A program made the translations under genes and the position numbers. Below, in pieces: positions 43,770-44,351 of a stretch of 44,351 nt of DNA. Origin of the DNA: an uncultured Bacteroidales bacterium (GTDB lineage: Bacteria; Bacteroidota; Bacteroidia; Bacteroidales; Paludibacteraceae); the NCBI GenBank assembly GCA_902782665.1, contig CACZOA010000070.1, positions 1 through 44,351 of the forward strand, given 5' to 3'. The notes beneath the pieces are model-generated. The model saw only the letters and a list, made by a program, of their open reading frames with translations, was not told the origin of the DNA and searched no databases. Positions within the stretch are counted from its first letter, which is position 1; each line of letters opens with the position of its first letter.

Positions 43770-44351
43770 TTACGCTTTGCTTGCCCTCTGCACCAACGCA
43801 GGACAAAGTGTTTTTAATTGTTCTCTTGCTTGAGAAGAAATCTTTTTTGCTTCCTCTAAGCAATGGTAAAGATTCACTATTGCTTTTTGTACTTCAATTG
43901 GTGGTAAAGGGATGTCAACTCTACACATATCTGCCCAATCAAATGTTTCTCTTGCTGATCCCCATGAATTAAATCTAGCCAATCTATCAAATTCACTTCT
44001 ACTAAGCAAGATATATAAATAGCCAGGACTCAACAAATTTTCATCTTTAACGTTAAACGATATATAAGAAGATGATGCAATATATGTTTCTTTTGAATTA
44101 TTATATGCAAGGGAAATTCTTTCTCCATTTCTTGATGTCACAGTCACATAACAGAACCCTTTAGGATCTATTACCTTGTATGATTTCAATGAAACGCCAT
44201 CCATATCCGCTTTAGTATCAATAAAACATTTAGCGACGCTTATACCCTTTACATCCTCAAGAGAGAATTTTTCATTGGCATTTACCTTATCATTTAATTC
44301 AATATACTCTCCCAACTTCACCATAGGATATTTTGCCTTACAATCCACCAC
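43770..44351 (-). CDS. hsdS: Type I specificity subunit (HsdS), system 2, partial
   Basis: The last 193 residues or so of an HsdS; the reading frame is open to the right edge, so the start and probably the first target-recognition domain lie outside the window. It opens with a TRD (YPMVKLGEYIELND) and has the usual FSWGSARETFDW-like phrase (NSWGSARETFDWADMCRVDIPLPPIEVQ, in parts, about 128-155) followed by the terminal dimerising helix ending in CPALVQRASKA. The family differs from hsdS of system 1. It should be preceded by hsdM beyond 44351. Confidence 0.88.
   Translation of the reverse strand: MVDCKAKYPMVKLGEYIELNDKVNANEKFSLEDVKGISVAKCFIDTKADMDGVSLKSYKVIDPKGFCYVTVTSRNGERISLAYNNSKETYIASSSYISFNVKDENLLSPGYLYILLSRSEFDRLARFNSWGSARETFDWADMCRVDIPLPPIEVQKAIVNLYHCLEEAKKISSQAREQLKTLCPALVQRASKA

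Overview
The window looks like a chromosomal segment of a Bacteroidales bacterium (Prevotella/Bacteroides-like). This is inferred from a hybrid two-component sensor with periplasmic propeller repeats, a SusD-type lipoprotein, a MurA with Asp at the usual Cys position, a pyrB-pyrI operon, menaquinone genes, and promoter motifs of the Bacteroidetes type (TTTG / TAnnTTTG). No tRNA, rRNA or CRISPR array was seen.

Layout. From the left edge to 23.7 kb genes read rightward; from 23.9 kb to the right edge they read leftward, and the two halves converge on an array of palindromic repeats. 0.2-6.4 kb: a dolichol-phosphate-mannose-synthase-like glycosyltransferase, dihydroorotase, a small unknown protein and a one-piece hybrid two-component regulator. 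6.5-19.6 kb: defence island 1, a type I restriction-modification locus (hsdM, hsdS, hsdR) carrying between S and R a three-gene Cap4-like nuclease / middle component / DUF3732 Rad50-like ATPase module (ABC-3C or Lamassu-like), a RhuM gene and an AbiH gene. 19.6-23.7 kb: CCA-adding enzyme, an orphan SusD, and a REP-associated tyrosine transposase (RAYT) surrounded by two-hairpin palindromes and 7-bp repeats. 23.9-26.7 kb: an operon of esterase, ATP-grasp ligase and a paralogous esterase. 26.9-36.0 kb: housekeeping genes: a WalJ-type metallo-hydrolase, a SNF2 helicase, menC, menB, murA, a flavin reductase, pyrI and pyrB. 36.3-44.35 kb: defence island 2, a second type I system cut by the right edge (hsdS partial, hsdR), with an ATPase + PD-(D/E)XK pair between S and R under its own near-perfect promoter, and a GHKL-ATPase / STAS-like / membrane-protein cassette translationally coupled after hsdR.

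How the genes fit together. Both type I loci act as docking sites for extra defence genes between hsdS and hsdR. In island 1 a 57-bp coding remnant of a different hsdS allele sits directly before rhuM, a footprint showing that the three-gene module entered a once-contiguous hsdS-rhuM junction. The best candidates for little-described systems are the 36.3-38.3 kb GHKL/STAS-like/2TM cassette, the 41.7-43.7 kb ATPase/nuclease pair, and the esterase/ATP-grasp/esterase operon. All functional statements come from motif and family recognition by eye; no searches were run.
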